Origin: Arenicola marina
Lineage: Eukaryota; Annelida; Polychaeta; Arenicolidae
NCBI GenBank assembly: GCA_964019135.1
Contig: OZ025265.1
Span: forward strand, 25,705,143-25,769,142
Direction of reading: 5' to 3'
Length of the DNA: 64,000 bases
Every line of letters begins with the position of its first letter. Within the stretch, counting starts at the first letter, position 1. The position numbers were made by a program, and so were the translations under genes. Below are positions 42,260 through 53,309 of this stretch, piece by piece. The notes below the pieces were generated by a model. The model was not told the DNA's origin. It did not search any database and saw only the letters and a list, made by a program, of their open reading frames with translations.

Positions 42260-43689
42260 GTTTTTCAGGGCTAGTACGTACTTGAAATGCTATTTTATTT
42301 GGTGAGGCCGGCTTGATACAATATCGCCTTCTTATCGCCCCCCCCCCCACCCCCCTTTATCCGCCACTGTGTCCCCTCCACTCCCTCGTGCGATAATCAC
42401 ATCAATAAGACTAAGGGAGGCCGTGGGGAGCGGGTGAGCCGGCGAAGGTGTGTGGGCCGGGCCTCGGAAAGGGAAGGGGGTGGATCCTGGCATTCCTTGT
42501 CGATGTGGAGGCACATGTCCCGGTGGCGATAAGATAAGCGACCCCGGAAGGGTGTTATTCATTGAGCGGCTTAACAAATTGGCTACCACAATAGAAACAG
42601 AGACAACCAAAGCCCAATATTCTTTTTACTCTCAAGGCTCGACAAACTGTTTCTTTGCGAGCCGTAAAAAAACTGATCAATTGTAATATAACTATATTAC
42701 TCTCTCTGAAATAATGCCGAAGGCACGGGTCGATCAGCGCTACTTATTCTAAGGCCGTATCACCCCATGCGAAAACTTTTACTACGTGTTGGTCGATACG
42801 AGTCAGTTCGAGGACGACACTAAAACGAAGAACAGGCCGCCCTCCAAACAAGGGTCGATCGTACTTCGTTTGAAGGGCGCACCCAACAGACTTCTATTTC
42901 CTTAAAGTGCCTTCATTAAACTCTCCATATTGTCATTATAACGCTAATTCTCCGAGTTTACTTTCGGGAAATCCTTGCATGACGTCACCTTTCTTGTTTA
43001 ATATGCGCGCCATCACTGTGGAGGAAATAACGGGCTTCCCTCGCTCATGCGAAAGGGAACAAACGCGGCAATTTTGATTCCTGATCGTTGTTTTGTTGAT
43101 TTTTACTGAAAGAGTCGTCCGGCCGATATAATTTAGACAGAATTATATCTATAGAATAGTTTGTTACCATATTTTGAGAATTCTATGTCAGCTACTGATG
43201 TAGTTGACTACATAGTAGCAGCACCCAGGTCCGCTTAGTTGCCACTGCTGACAGGGTACTTCGATCTAAGTACGATTGAGTCAAATTCGTTATATATTTA
43301 GCTGTAAACAGCGACCGAGTTAAGCAAATGCACATACAACTGTAGGATGTGTTCACACTTTAGCTTGTAATTGAAAGTACCTGGTGGATACTGTATAACG
43401 AGAGATCGTTTACTGACTTACACATTGGTCAACGACAGCGGGATATACTGCTGTACACATAGGTCAATGTCAACGTGAGATATATCGCAGAATTGGTCAA
43501 ATTGCGAAGCTAGTCTGCATGAGCAGCTCTTTTAAAATGTTCCTGCAGACCTTCAGTAGTTTACAGCACTATTTACAATGTTGCATTGCTATCATTAACT
43601 ATACATGACCACAGCAGGAAGTGTTGTAATTGTATGACATATGTTGTATTTTACTAACATAGCTTATTATTTGATCAGCTAACACGACA
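42260..43689. other. Non-coding stretch with possible promoter/exon near 43.0 kb
   Basis: C run at 42341-42349. Near 43027-42999 on the minus strand an acceptor-like TTTCCTCCACAG, an ATGGCGCGC start and an AAAG/GTGACG donor occur. This could be the untranslated exon expected upstream of 41704, but the joined frame would not continue, so it would have to be leader only. Nothing else is supported. Confidence 0.25.
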
Positions 43690-43872
43690 TATGCAAGAGA
43701 TAAACTAAAATTTTATTTACATACATACATACATACGTAGATATACATGTACTTCATCATAAGCCTCAAATATTTTCATTCTTAACATTGCAGCATTTTC
43801 TGAATGGGCTATTCCCCATTCTTCATGCATTCCAGAGGAGGCCACATCAGTGTGAATGGCATCTTATCTGAC
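43690..43872 (-). CDS. Candidate terminal exon with stop and poly(A) signal
   Basis: The minus strand has a strong acceptor (TTTCCTTTCTGTCACAG at 43873-43889), then a frame reading SDKMPFTLMWPPLECMKNGE and a stop at 43811-43809. AATAAA lies at 43717-43712, about 95 bases further. Acceptor, stop and poly(A) signal in order suggest the last exon of a minus-strand gene. The frame requires two bases from the previous exon. No family is recognised from 20 residues. Coding coordinates would be 43809-43872 and the rest 3' untranslated. Confidence 0.35.
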
Positions 43873-43892
43873 CTGTGACAGAAAGGAAAAAA

Positions 43893-45138
43893 TAGAATGT
43901 AACAGTTCATTGTTTCTTCTTAACTATAGTATCAATCCACTCAAACAGTAGTTCTACTGAATTCTGATGTTAATATAATATGATGGAAACATTCTTATCA
44001 GAACTGTGATCAGCACCAAATATATATATATAGGTATATACAATCTACTGCCAATCTCATATAGAGCATTTAGATAAAGTGTGATCAACCCAGCATAATA
44101 GGGCAAAATAAACGTTAAAAGTAGTGGATATTAAATTAAAATGTGCATCCCATCCCATCTGGATTCATCTCCTGGGATCCCTTTCCACCTGTTTCGATCA
44201 ATATATAATGGCTACCGGTAAGTAAGCAATAAATAGATTATTCATTATCTAATATAATAATATTCTAGCAAGATAAGACTAACAAAATACTATTGAAATA
44301 CAAGCTTTATTGCTACAAGTGATATTTATAGTTTAACCATACTATATACCTATCCTGGACATACTGTATAGGTTGACGAGTCTGGGTTGTATATTACATG
44401 ACCGCGTTATGACCGCTTTGGTTCCTTAGACATTTGCTAGGTGGCACTTGATTTCGGAAGTGGTATTTTCATATTGGAATTTGTAGATCCTCTTGTTTTG
44501 TTGCCTTAGGTGGGAGGTTTAAACCGTCAGTTGGATTTTGACAGACGGGCTGGAAGGAATTTGCTGTATGCACACCTCTGGTCTTGTCTGTTGAAGTCCA
44601 GACCATTTAGATGTTATCTTTACTAGGCCTATTTATGATATGTCTTTGTTCTATTGACTAGATTATTCAATATGTTCATTGGTTAATTCGGTCAACAGTT
44701 CAGGGTTTCTTATCTTTACTTCATTCAATTCGGCATCCACCTCTTGACGGCCATCACCTGACCTCCGCCTGACTTGTCACCTGACATGAACTGTTGCCTG
44801 ACAACATATAACAACAACAACAGGTGAGTACAACATTAGTGTCCAACCGGTTTTTACCACATATTGTTAATATTACCACATCATTCAATGAAGATAACAA
44901 TTACATTTGGATAACCAACCAGGCATTAAGCTTAACTCAAGGCACCAATTAAGGCACATTGGCTGATGGTAACATATAATTAATAAAGGTATAGAGATAA
45001 GGAGATCATAATATATAGTCGGCGCGTTTAATATCTGCCGCCTCGCTTTCATAAATATTTTTGTCCGTGCACCATTTGCAGCCACGATTTATGCATTTAT
45101 TTGCTCCATTACATGAGACCCGTGTGATTTTCACTTAC
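43893..45138. other. Non-coding, possible plus-strand donor at 44823
   Basis: AT-leaning DNA. CAACAACAACAG/GTGAGTA at 44812-44830 is a textbook donor on the plus strand and could end an untranslated exon. No open frame leads into it. Confidence 0.25.
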
Positions 45139-45311
45139 TTGAAAGTGTATCTTGTTTAATAACAGCAGAACACGATAGTCTCTAGCATAAAGTATAGCAG
45201 ACGAATGTGTGTTCACAGCCGCCTTTTTATGGCGTCGTAAGGTGAAGGTCATATTACTGCGTTTTCGTTGGTTAAAAGAAGTAAGCCTACGGAAGGGTCT
45301 AATATCAGGCA
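45139..45311 (-). CDS. Candidate exon, or TATA promoter with leader exon
   Basis: The minus strand has acceptor CTGTCCCCTTTTCTAG, a 173-base open stretch (PDIRPFRRLTSFNQRKR and onward, ending NKIHFQ) and a perfect donor GTAAGT. It is basic and unlike any family I know. A second reading is possible: the CCATAAAAAGGCGG inside it is TATA-like, so the last part could be an untranslated first exon using the same donor. The two readings exclude each other and I cannot choose. Confidence 0.3.
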
Positions 45312-45472
45312 CTAGAAAAGGGGACAGAGCATTAGGTGCCCATGCACATTTTCTAGACTAGCAGTAATATTAGCGTCTCAAAGCAAAAGCAATTAAAAAA
45401 GGAATGAGTTTGTAGCTTCAATGTTCATATAATTTTATATGAGAAGAAATTATAAACGCATGTAAGCTTAAT

Positions 45473-45616
45473 TCATATTACGGCTTGACATTGACACAAC
45501 CTAACCCCCCTGCCCAAAATGCCAGCAATACTATCGCCCACAGACATGACAGATGACAAGGTAAACAGAGCAACGGCCATAGCGAAACTTGTCTGCTTCG
45601 TTTGCGTGAAACTCAT
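45473..45616 (-). CDS. Small frame with hydrophobic N-terminus
   Basis: The ATG at 45616 gives MSFTQTKQTSFAMAVALFTL followed by SSVMSVGDSIAGILG, about 25 largely apolar residues, then a stop at 45473 after 47 residues. It may be an N-terminal signal exon of the same minus-strand gene as 45139-45311, but no donor of the correct phase was found. Chance is a real alternative. Confidence 0.2.
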   Translation of the reverse strand: MSFTQTKQTSFAMAVALFTLSSVMSVGDSIAGILGRGVRLCQCQAVI

Positions 45617-45749
45617 AATGTTGGCATCATGTGAATTCTTTTGACAACAGCACTGTGAGTACGCCAAATTCTGTTGGGTCTTTGGTTCAAGTTGAAAAAT
45701 ATAAACTGATTTTAAGCTTGTCAATGAAACATTTCGTGTCAAATTAGAA

Positions 45750-48119
45750 AACGAGGCAGCAAATAGTTTCCGTGCCGACTATAGTTTTGCTTCATAAATC
45801 ACACCTTTTCGAAGGGATCCTTTCATATGCAACATAACTTGTTTTGTACTGGACACAATTATTAATCTAACACAGGTATTTAAATGGCTGTTGCATCTCG
45901 AATACTGTAGCAACTCATAGGCTGATATAAAAAATATATTATTATATACCCACTCTCTAGTGACTGTTCTTTGCAGTGAACAATATTGTGTTCTTCCTGG
46001 TGGAATACCATTATCAGAATTAAGCCCTGGCAGGGAACTTTCATAAATTACTTACCTGGCAAAGTTTCATGTTTGAAATTATGCATGTAGATATCTGTAG
46101 AGAGACATCTGTGTATATATATGGTCTGTAGCTGTTGACAGCTCAAGGCCTGGTTTACCATCTTCTTTTCTCAATTAATTCACATGCTGCCCTCCACCGA
46201 CACTCTCCTCCATGACCCATTGAACCGATATGTTTTCACTGTGCTTTCCAGCTGGATTTCAATAATAAAGCCAACATAATGTAACATGTGCAAGGATCTC
46301 ATATTACGGTTAAACCTACCACCGCCTCATTTACATGCCCACGGAACACTGGCGCAGCCCTGGCCCACAAGCACAGTATATCAGTGGACGGGGTGCATGG
46401 GGGGTAGAGGAGGTAGGGGGCTCCTTACCAGACCTGCCTTTAGGCAGCCTGTCGGTCGTTAGCTAGCGTACACAAAATGTACGCTGGGGGCCCCCCGGGC
46501 CCCTTACACCCCCGCCTTCGCCCCCTACCCCCATCCACTGATCTACTGTCTGAGTCTGTGCTGAAGGCTGCGGCACGGCCCGGGCCCACGTTTCAGTACA
46601 TTACTCGGGCAGCTGACATAGAATCTCCAAAAAATTTCAACAGGGGCTACGATCTTACCAGTGGTTACGCCCCGTAGCGACGCTACCCGGGGCAGGGGTA
46701 GGGGGGCGAATGTTATCCAATGAGGGACTGCGCCTGAGTGAGGCGGCGGGCGGTGGTGGGCGTCTGAGTGCGACTGGCTAGCCCAATCAGGGAGATCGTG
46801 ACAAACAACCAGACTTGCTGTGATGGTCGAGGAAGGGCTATAAAGTCTCGTTCGCCAAGACTTCCGGTTTACTTATTTTTAGGACAAAAAGACGAAGCAC
46901 GTGTTCGAAACGAGTTTAGAATCTCTGCGCACACTGGTATCCTGACTATCGGTGACGTAGGCGTTACGGTGAGGTTACGCAAAGACAGAGACAGGAACCA
47001 GACTACCTGCGCAAGAGCCGGGCGCCGAGGGTTGGGTCCATTGCAAGAATATTTAAGAAATATGGCTGCGCAAAACGGATAGACGACATATTTTTTTTCA
47101 TTTATTTGCGGCATCACAATGACGAATATTTGTTACGACGGGAAAACACGGATGAGAAACTAATGTTTTTTTGCATTTCCTGCGAAAACGAGGCTTTATG
47201 ACCACTTCTCGCCGGTGACAACGTTGGCGCAACGCTTCAAACTGAAAACTTACAAAGAATGCAGAAACTTATCGTGATCTATAAGTGATACAAAAACATC
47301 CAATGGTCTTATCAGAACTCTATTTTTAGCTTTGGAGTGTCTTGAAGACGGATTTGTCCTTGTATATCCCCAATGTTCTGAGCTTTATCGCCTCTAAATC
47401 TTTTAACGTATACTTCTCATAGCCATGTTTAGTGAAATGGTACTCATAAGCTTTAGAATAAACCTGGAAAGAAATTAACTTGTAGCTGGCTATACTTCAA
47501 CATGGAGCACGCGTGTTTGTTTGTCCCTAAAGCTGAAGTCTCGCGGCCCGATCGCGAGAACTGTATAGCCCTATAGACCGTTCCAGGGGAAATTCTGGCA
47601 GGCGCTTGATTCGGGTAACTCTAGCTCGCTCTGCGCCGCATGGCATGTAAAGGGCGAGTACTGACTTACAGCTGCATAACTTTGAACAGCATAGCATACG
47701 TTAACAGGATGTTTTCTAAAAACAAAAACCCACTTAGTACAGATAAATATATTGCGATGATATGGACTCTCTGTCACTGTTTGGCAATGCAAATTTCAGT
47801 GCACTAGAGTGGCTCGAGCCTTGTTGCCTTTGTTTGTTCTGTGAGTTACAAAGCCATAGAACCAATCTACCAGTGGCAAAAGAAACGTTGAAGCCGGGGA
47901 CCTGAGCAAACTCCATAGGCATGCATGTTAAACATATGCGAGAATCGGTTTTCTAACCCGTAACACGCACACTACTAGTGAACAATACAAGTAATTCGTT
48001 TGCCATATAGGTGTTGGTGTTTGAAGGTGGCAAACATGTTAGAATCAAATTATATTATGATTGCAACTCATTTAGTTCAATACCCGTTTAATAGTGTAAA
48101 CGGTGTAAACAAGTTATTT
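45750..48119. other. No supported gene; C/G-rich fragments near 46.3-46.8 kb
   Basis: A G/C-rich patch at 46390-46710 resembles TIR-element debris. A TATA-like GGGCTATAAAGTC at 46845-46857 precedes a 104-codon frame (46768-47082) without recognisable motif. Two short frames near 47.6-47.9 kb on the minus strand are unconvincing. Confidence 0.35.
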
Positions 48120-48470
48120 TAACATAATAATAATAAGTTTATTGCACTAAAAGGCCTCAGGCCCATCGTACAAAATACATATATACAAACGCAATTGCTC
48201 TTCCTTGTCCCTGTATAAACCAGATAAATTTAAATTGTTTCCTTTAATCTCCCTGCATAGTATATCAATTGACCCAGCTGATAAAATATTTTGTCATTTC
48301 TCGAATGTTATGTTAACATTTGGTATGGAATGCGACAGAGAGGGTAAAGAAAAGTGTGATATGCAATAAGATTTATAAAGGGGGTATAAGTGATATCTGA
48401 ATTTATGACAGTATCTTAACCATCTATACTATGTCGTAATTAAGTTATAGGGCGTATGCCCTAAATCCAT
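48120..48470 (-). mobile_element. LINE 3' end (untranslated tail)
   Basis: Read on the minus strand the sequence ends TTTTGTACGATGGGCC, GAGGCCTTTTAGTGC, AATAAA, CTTATTATTATTATG. This form of 3' end, with AATAAA and a TTA repeat tail, is common in invertebrate LINEs. The upstream 300 bases have no clear protein motif, so the copy is 5'-truncated. Confidence 0.55.
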
Positions 48471-48783
48471 ACAGAGATTACATATTATTTCTGTATAGGT
48501 AGTCATCATAATGAACTACGCTTAAGTCTTTCTCCTCTGATTTAACCCTACCTGGAAATATTCGCAAAAAAAAAGGTAATTTAAAACAAAATAGGCTCCT
48601 TGCTCAAAGAAAGGGTTGCCCCCCTGCCCTCAAATTCGTGCACATGCCATAATACTTCTGCATCTGCAATTTTATTTCCACATGACGACGAATAAAAACA
48701 TCAACATAATGTTAGTTAATACCTGTTGGACCATTACCTATGCATTGTGCTTACTAGAAGATGTATTGAACCAACCGGGCAGC

Positions 48784-48803
48784 GGGGGGGGGGGGGGGGG
48801 GCG
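48784..48803 (+). repeat. G run
   Basis: About 17 consecutive G at 48785-48801, followed by GAGGAG-rich sequence. Similar runs are scattered through the window. Confidence 0.9.
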
Positions 48804-49045
48804 TTATTGCTCCCGTGGCAGCAGGAGGAGAGGTATCTGGAACGGGTCAGCGGGGCGAGGCGATAAAATGAATGGATAGACGGTTTCTTAACTGAAGAGA
48901 GAGAGGAGGCAGTTAGTGGGAGAGAGATCGGGGGGATTGTAAGAAGTGTAAGAAGGGGGATTGTCTTCTTGCTCCTCGTACATTCCATTTTGGGATTAGC
49001 AGGCACTTCACAAATTTGCCCAAATATATACTTCATATATTCCAT

Positions 49046-49432
49046 GGGCGGATCCAGAGGTCCGGACCTCCCAACCTCCCGGTTGACCCTCCGGACCCCC
49101 CCCCCCCCCAACCCCCCGGCTTTTTGACGAAGGATCGATGCCGTTTCTCAATGCAAAATTTAAGCCGTCTGAGGTCCGGACCCCCAACCCCCCGGTTGAC
49201 CCCCCGGACCCCCCCCACCCCCCCCCTTTTTGAGGAAGGATCGATGCCGTTTCTCAATGCAAAATTTAAGCCGTCTGAGGCGTGGACCCCCCCTTTTTGA
49301 GGAAGAACGCTATCTGAGGCGACGTGGACACCCCACCTCCCGGTCGTCCCAAAATTTGTGGATCCCCCAGTTGCAGTTTAGAAATTTAAAAGGGGGTTGT
49401 GGCCCTTTCAAATTACTGGATACGCCCCTGTA
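49046..49432. mobile_element. TIR element with internal ~100-bp tandem units
   Basis: The left end GGGCGGATCCAG and the right end CTGGATACGCCCCTG are inverted repeats. Between them a unit containing GAAGGATCGATGCCG, TTTCTCAATGCAAAATTTAA and GCCGTCTGAGG is repeated twice in full and once in part, each followed by C-rich tracts. Frames on both strands result from the C tracts. It is a non-autonomous DNA element of unknown superfamily. Confidence 0.6.
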
Positions 49433-49439
49433 TTCATAT

Positions 49440-50371
49440 ATTCTTGTCTGTCTGCCCATGGGGGTGGGCACTATTATATTGGTGGTGGGGGTAAAGGGGG
49501 GGGGGGAGGCGGCGGGCTCGGTGACCCGTATAGAGTGTATAGACATTAATGACGAAAAAGATCGAAATGATATGTTAAAACTTTACTTCAAAAACTAAGA
49601 ACTTATAACTTGACAAGTTGACAGTTTGCGTCCATAGAGCAGGTCGCCGGGGGTAGGTCTGCATGGAGCGACGCTTTAGAGTGAATAAATGGAGAAAACG
49701 AGGGGTTTGGGAGGTGAAATACCCCTTCCAAACGGATATTGTAGGTGAAACATGGGGCTTCACCGGGGAACCCTCCCAAACCCAGAAATGTAAAAAGTTA
49801 AATGGTATCCCCTCAGTACATGTTTGTGCAGTGACGTCACGCCTTCGTCTTAAGTGCTCAGCCAACCGACTCAAATGGTTCAATTTTATATCGTAGTTTA
49901 GGTTGGTCTATAGAATGATCGCCGCTCCCACCACATGCAACCAGGTGTTTTTTATTTAAGAATGCTCAGCATACATCGACCCCACCCAGTCGAAACTAGG
50001 ACAGCGGCGCATGAAATCAAATGTTAGTGTCTTAGGCATCCTGTGCACACATTGAAATTAAATTAGACTAAGGAACTTCCCGGGACAATCAAATATAGAT
50101 AGATTAAACTGAAATGACCTACCCGAATGTGAGATATTGCCAAAATCCGATCGGAAGGTTTTTTTTTGATCGGCAACCCGCTCTGTAAACACACATTATC
50201 AGAGCCGCCCCCACTTGGTATATAATATTCGCTCAATAAGGTTATCTTTCTCACCATAAATGTCCTTTCTACAGGGCTATATTTTTATCACAAATATCCG
50301 CTCTCTTAGGCATCCAGGCATCCCCCCCCCCCGTCCCCCTCCCCACCAGATTTGTATAATAGTGCCTCCCC
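49440..50371. other. No gene recognised
   Basis: G run at 49496-49506. Degenerate GAGGTGAAATACCCCTTCC words near 49715 resemble the block at 20.9 kb. The frames at 49230-49598 and 49575-49883 look repeat-derived. C tract near 50325-50345. Confidence 0.35.
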
Positions 50372-50690
50372 CCGGGGATTTCACATCGGCTGCCAAGCTA
50401 TCTCGCGCTCATGACAAACTAAGAATTCACTTCATTTGCCCAAGCCCTCTCACGCTCATGAAAGACAAGGCCTTCATATTGTTTGCAAAGCCATGTGGCT
50501 CATTTCAGACCGATCATTCTTATTTGTCTGCCAATCCCTCTCATGCTCATGACAAACAAAGCATTCACATCGTCTACCGTGCCCTCTCATGGCCATGACA
50601 AACAAAACATTCACATCGTCTGTCATGCACACTCACGGTCATGACAAACCGAGCATTCACATCGTCTGCCATACCTATCATTTTCATACA
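50372..50690 (+). repeat. ~46-bp minisatellite, six to seven diverged units
   Basis: Units contain CTCTCATGCTCATGACAAAC and AAGCATTCACATCGTCTGCC. The last four are most alike and the first three are strongly diverged. Confidence 0.8.
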
Positions 50691-50819
50691 GGTATATTTA
50701 TAGGGTTATTACAGATCAAACTTAATCTATGGGGGCTATACCTGTCGGTGGGGAGAGGGGCGTCTTCGGCTTGACTAGGGAGTGGAGGGGCACCAAGGCC
50801 CGGGGTGCCCACCATCACT

Positions 50820-51012
50820 TAAGGCCGTCAAGTCCTGCTGATACGAAGGCATCCATATCGATGGTAACAGCATTCATGTCGCGTTTGCAAACGTCATTGA
50901 ACATCAGCTTTGGTTGTCCAGTTGACCTTTTGTCGGTGGCAACTCGCCATTGAGAATATTATTTGAAATGCGTTCACCTTGCATATGAGGAACGTGCCCA
51001 AACCAGCAAAGA
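50820..51012 (-). mobile_element. LINE C-terminal fragment (RTE/CR1-type host protein end)
   Basis: On the minus strand the frame reads CWFGHVPHMQGERISNNILN, then after one frameshift RSTGQPKLMFNDVCKRDMNA. This matches the familiar LINE C-terminal pattern in which a WxGHVxRM block precedes GEL, GKRSxGRPxxRFKDxxKxD. It is a short remnant with at least one frameshift. Confidence 0.6.
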
Positions 51013-51852
51013 TATGTCATGGCAAGAGCAAGAATTCTTAGTAGGCTGTCTTTTTTTGCATATTTGCATTATTGAATATGCAAAAGATGCATTTGCGTGC
51101 ATTTTGGACCATGCTGAACCAGAAAAATCTCATATGGGCCCTACAAAAGACTCTCCAAAGCAAAATACATTATAAGTTCAGCCCATGAGACAACTAAACC
51201 TGTTGTTTAATATTGGTTTAGTACATAAACCCTCGTAATAAGTGTGTTACTTGTGAACATGCAATTTGGGTAACAGAGTTGGGTATATATTCAGCCCCAA
51301 TAACCGACGAATGATGATTTTAGAGAATCAAGACTGTATAAAGCTCTTTGTATTCGCTTAAAAGGACTAAATCGTTGTCTTACTATTCAACTTTGTTTTG
51401 CCTGGTAGATGTTTACGTCAACAAAGTGTTAACATACCAGCATTGTAATTATGCAATCTGCTGTTGATTGCTGATTAAATCGTGAAATATGGCAGAAGTA
51501 GCTAGGTTATTGCCAAATATAACCCTATTACTACTGGCTACTTGCGAAACGAGATTTATTGTATCTTGTTATTAAGCCATATTTGTAATAAATGACAATT
51601 GATGTGGCGAGCACCAGAACATTTCAACCGTCATACTGTCAATGTCATATGCTGTCACATTATGGCGTACACATTCTTTTGAATTACTAACATTATACAT
51701 GAAATCAAGTCTGCTTATTACCGTGATTTGGGATGGGCGTCTTATTTCATTGATCGTGAACTGCCATGATTCTTATTTCGCGATGCGGGATTTAGGAATT
51801 TTATTTCAGGGATCCGAGTTGATATACCCATCTTACCTCCCTCTCTCTTTAG
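51013..51852. other. No gene recognised
   Basis: AT-leaning DNA. It would be intron if the exon at 51853 is real. Confidence 0.35.
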
Positions 51853-52087
51853 GAGTTTCTTACACCGTGCGTTCGACCAGTTTGCTTTAGAAAAAATGAG
51901 TTTTAAAAGCGACGACAATTTTGAATCGCATTTGTTCCCAAATGCTTATGCATTTAAGCCAGTGCTCGTGACGAAATCCGTGAAGGTAAATAGCACACCG
52001 ACAACTGTGAGGCGGGCACCAGAGGCAGAGCCCGAACCAATGGTAGCCCAGAAACCCAGGCTGTGTGTTGGCTGCGACATAGCCTAG
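51853..52087 (+). CDS. Candidate terminal exon of a plus-strand host gene
   Basis: A very good acceptor (TACCTCCCTCTCTCTTTAG) ends at 51852. The frame that follows reads SFLHRAFDQFALEKMSFKSD, continues DNFESHLFPNAYAFKPVLV and TKSVK, then an A/E/P-rich end to a stop at 52085-52087. AATAAA is at 52376-52381. A donor-like AAG/GTAAAT at 51986 offers an alternative exon end. The codon choice and acidic/aromatic mix look coding, but I do not recognise the family. An internal ATG at 51896 would give a 63-residue protein if the exon were not spliced. Upstream exons were not found. Confidence 0.4.
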
Positions 52088-52375
52088 TAGCATTCTATAG
52101 TAAATTTTAGGTCTGGAACAACCCCCATTTCAGGGTTGTTTGACTTTGACCATGTGTAACTCTCATTGTCATATTGCTGTGGTAATAACAGTAACACACG
52201 TTAGTCCCGTTTCTATTAATTCCTGACAAGTAATGACTAATCACAAAAGTAAACTGTCTTGGATGGCAAAAATAATCCAGTCTGTCATAAGAAAATCACA
52301 TGAAAACATGTGCATGTATTGACCCAATCAACTGGGTCCCTGAACCAATAACATGTGCATTGATCAACTTCCTGT

Positions 52376-52381
52376 AATAAA
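52376..52381 (+). terminator. Poly(A) signal AATAAA
   Basis: It lies about 290 bases after the stop at 52087, a plausible 3' end for the candidate exon at 51853. Confidence 0.35.
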
Positions 52382-52383
52382 AA

Positions 52384-53143
52384 ATGGTGGCATGTTGTTG
52401 TCCATCTTTGGGCCAGTGGGCAATTATGGCTCCTTCCTTTAAACTTCAGTACTTTTTCATAAGAAAATACTGTTTACTTGATTATTCAACCAGAGCCATG
52501 AATGAGCGGCTAAGCCGATGGCGACGACGTAAAAAAAGCGCGACATACTGCTGTAGTGTAGACACTGTTACGTTGCAAAATGTCCGCCCGTTGAAAAATG
52601 TCCGCCCGCAAATTTCATTGCAAAAAGCCCACCCCCCATTTTCACCTCTAAAATCCACTCGGAATGGGTATTTTTCCCGGCAATTATGGTAAGCCGTTCG
52701 CCGATAAGCGATTCCACGTTCTGATATGTGTCCATTTGTAAATGTACTTCGTGATGGCATTTACCGCAATAAATATAGCCATTTAACGAATCAAGGTGTC
52801 CGAATACATGCATTAACGTTCCCATGCCATTGCCTTGTTACGATTAAAAGGCTTGTAACATGATTATATGCATAGGTTTAATTCCACGACATAGGTTGCC
52901 TTTCTTGTGGATTATCCTAATCATACAACGCACGAAATTGCACGTTAATAAGGAAAAAGATGTCAATAATAACAGTTCACTATTCTTATCACGAGCTCTG
53001 GCACGCTTTGCATCCATTTGACATGCCAAAGTGGAGGTGGGACGCTCATATTTGAAAGCGTTTTTCTGGAATGAAACTAAAAAGCGAAAAGCCCCCGTAT
53101 AGCACTCGAGGATCATATAGACATCGTGGGAACATATAATAGG
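52384..53143. other. No supported gene
   Basis: A 102-codon frame (52384-52692) includes the repeat words AATGTCCGCCCG (twice) and related G/C-rich debris, so it is not accepted. The remainder is unassigned. Confidence 0.4.
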
Positions 53144-53302
53144 GGGGAGGGCGAGGCGGGGGCGGGGGGGAGGGGGGGGGGGGCGGGAGTCGTGTTCCCA
53201 AACAACAAAAATCGAATTGAAGGGGCGGATGCATAATATAAATTGACGATTTCACAATTCATGATTATCGTGATAATTCATGACCCTCCCCCCTTCCCCA
53301 TT
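53144..53302 (+). mobile_element. G-run/C-run bounded element, internally shortened copy
   Basis: A G-rich start, CGTGTTCCCAAA, AAGGGGCGGATGCATAATA, TCACAATTCATGATTATCG and a C-rich end. This is the same order as 35791-36082 with the middle shortened. Confidence 0.55.
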
Positions 53303-53309
53303 ATACCAT

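Noticed and set aside
46768-47082. 104-residue protein behind a TATA-like word
   Set aside because: The TATA-like word lies inside the frame rather than upstream, and no domain is seen.
49016-49300. Proline-rich protein frames on both strands
   Set aside because: They are C-tract translations inside a TIR element.
52384-52692. 102-residue protein
   Set aside because: Half of the frame is repeat-like GTCCGCCCG sequence, and the start overlaps a poly(A) signal of the preceding candidate exon.
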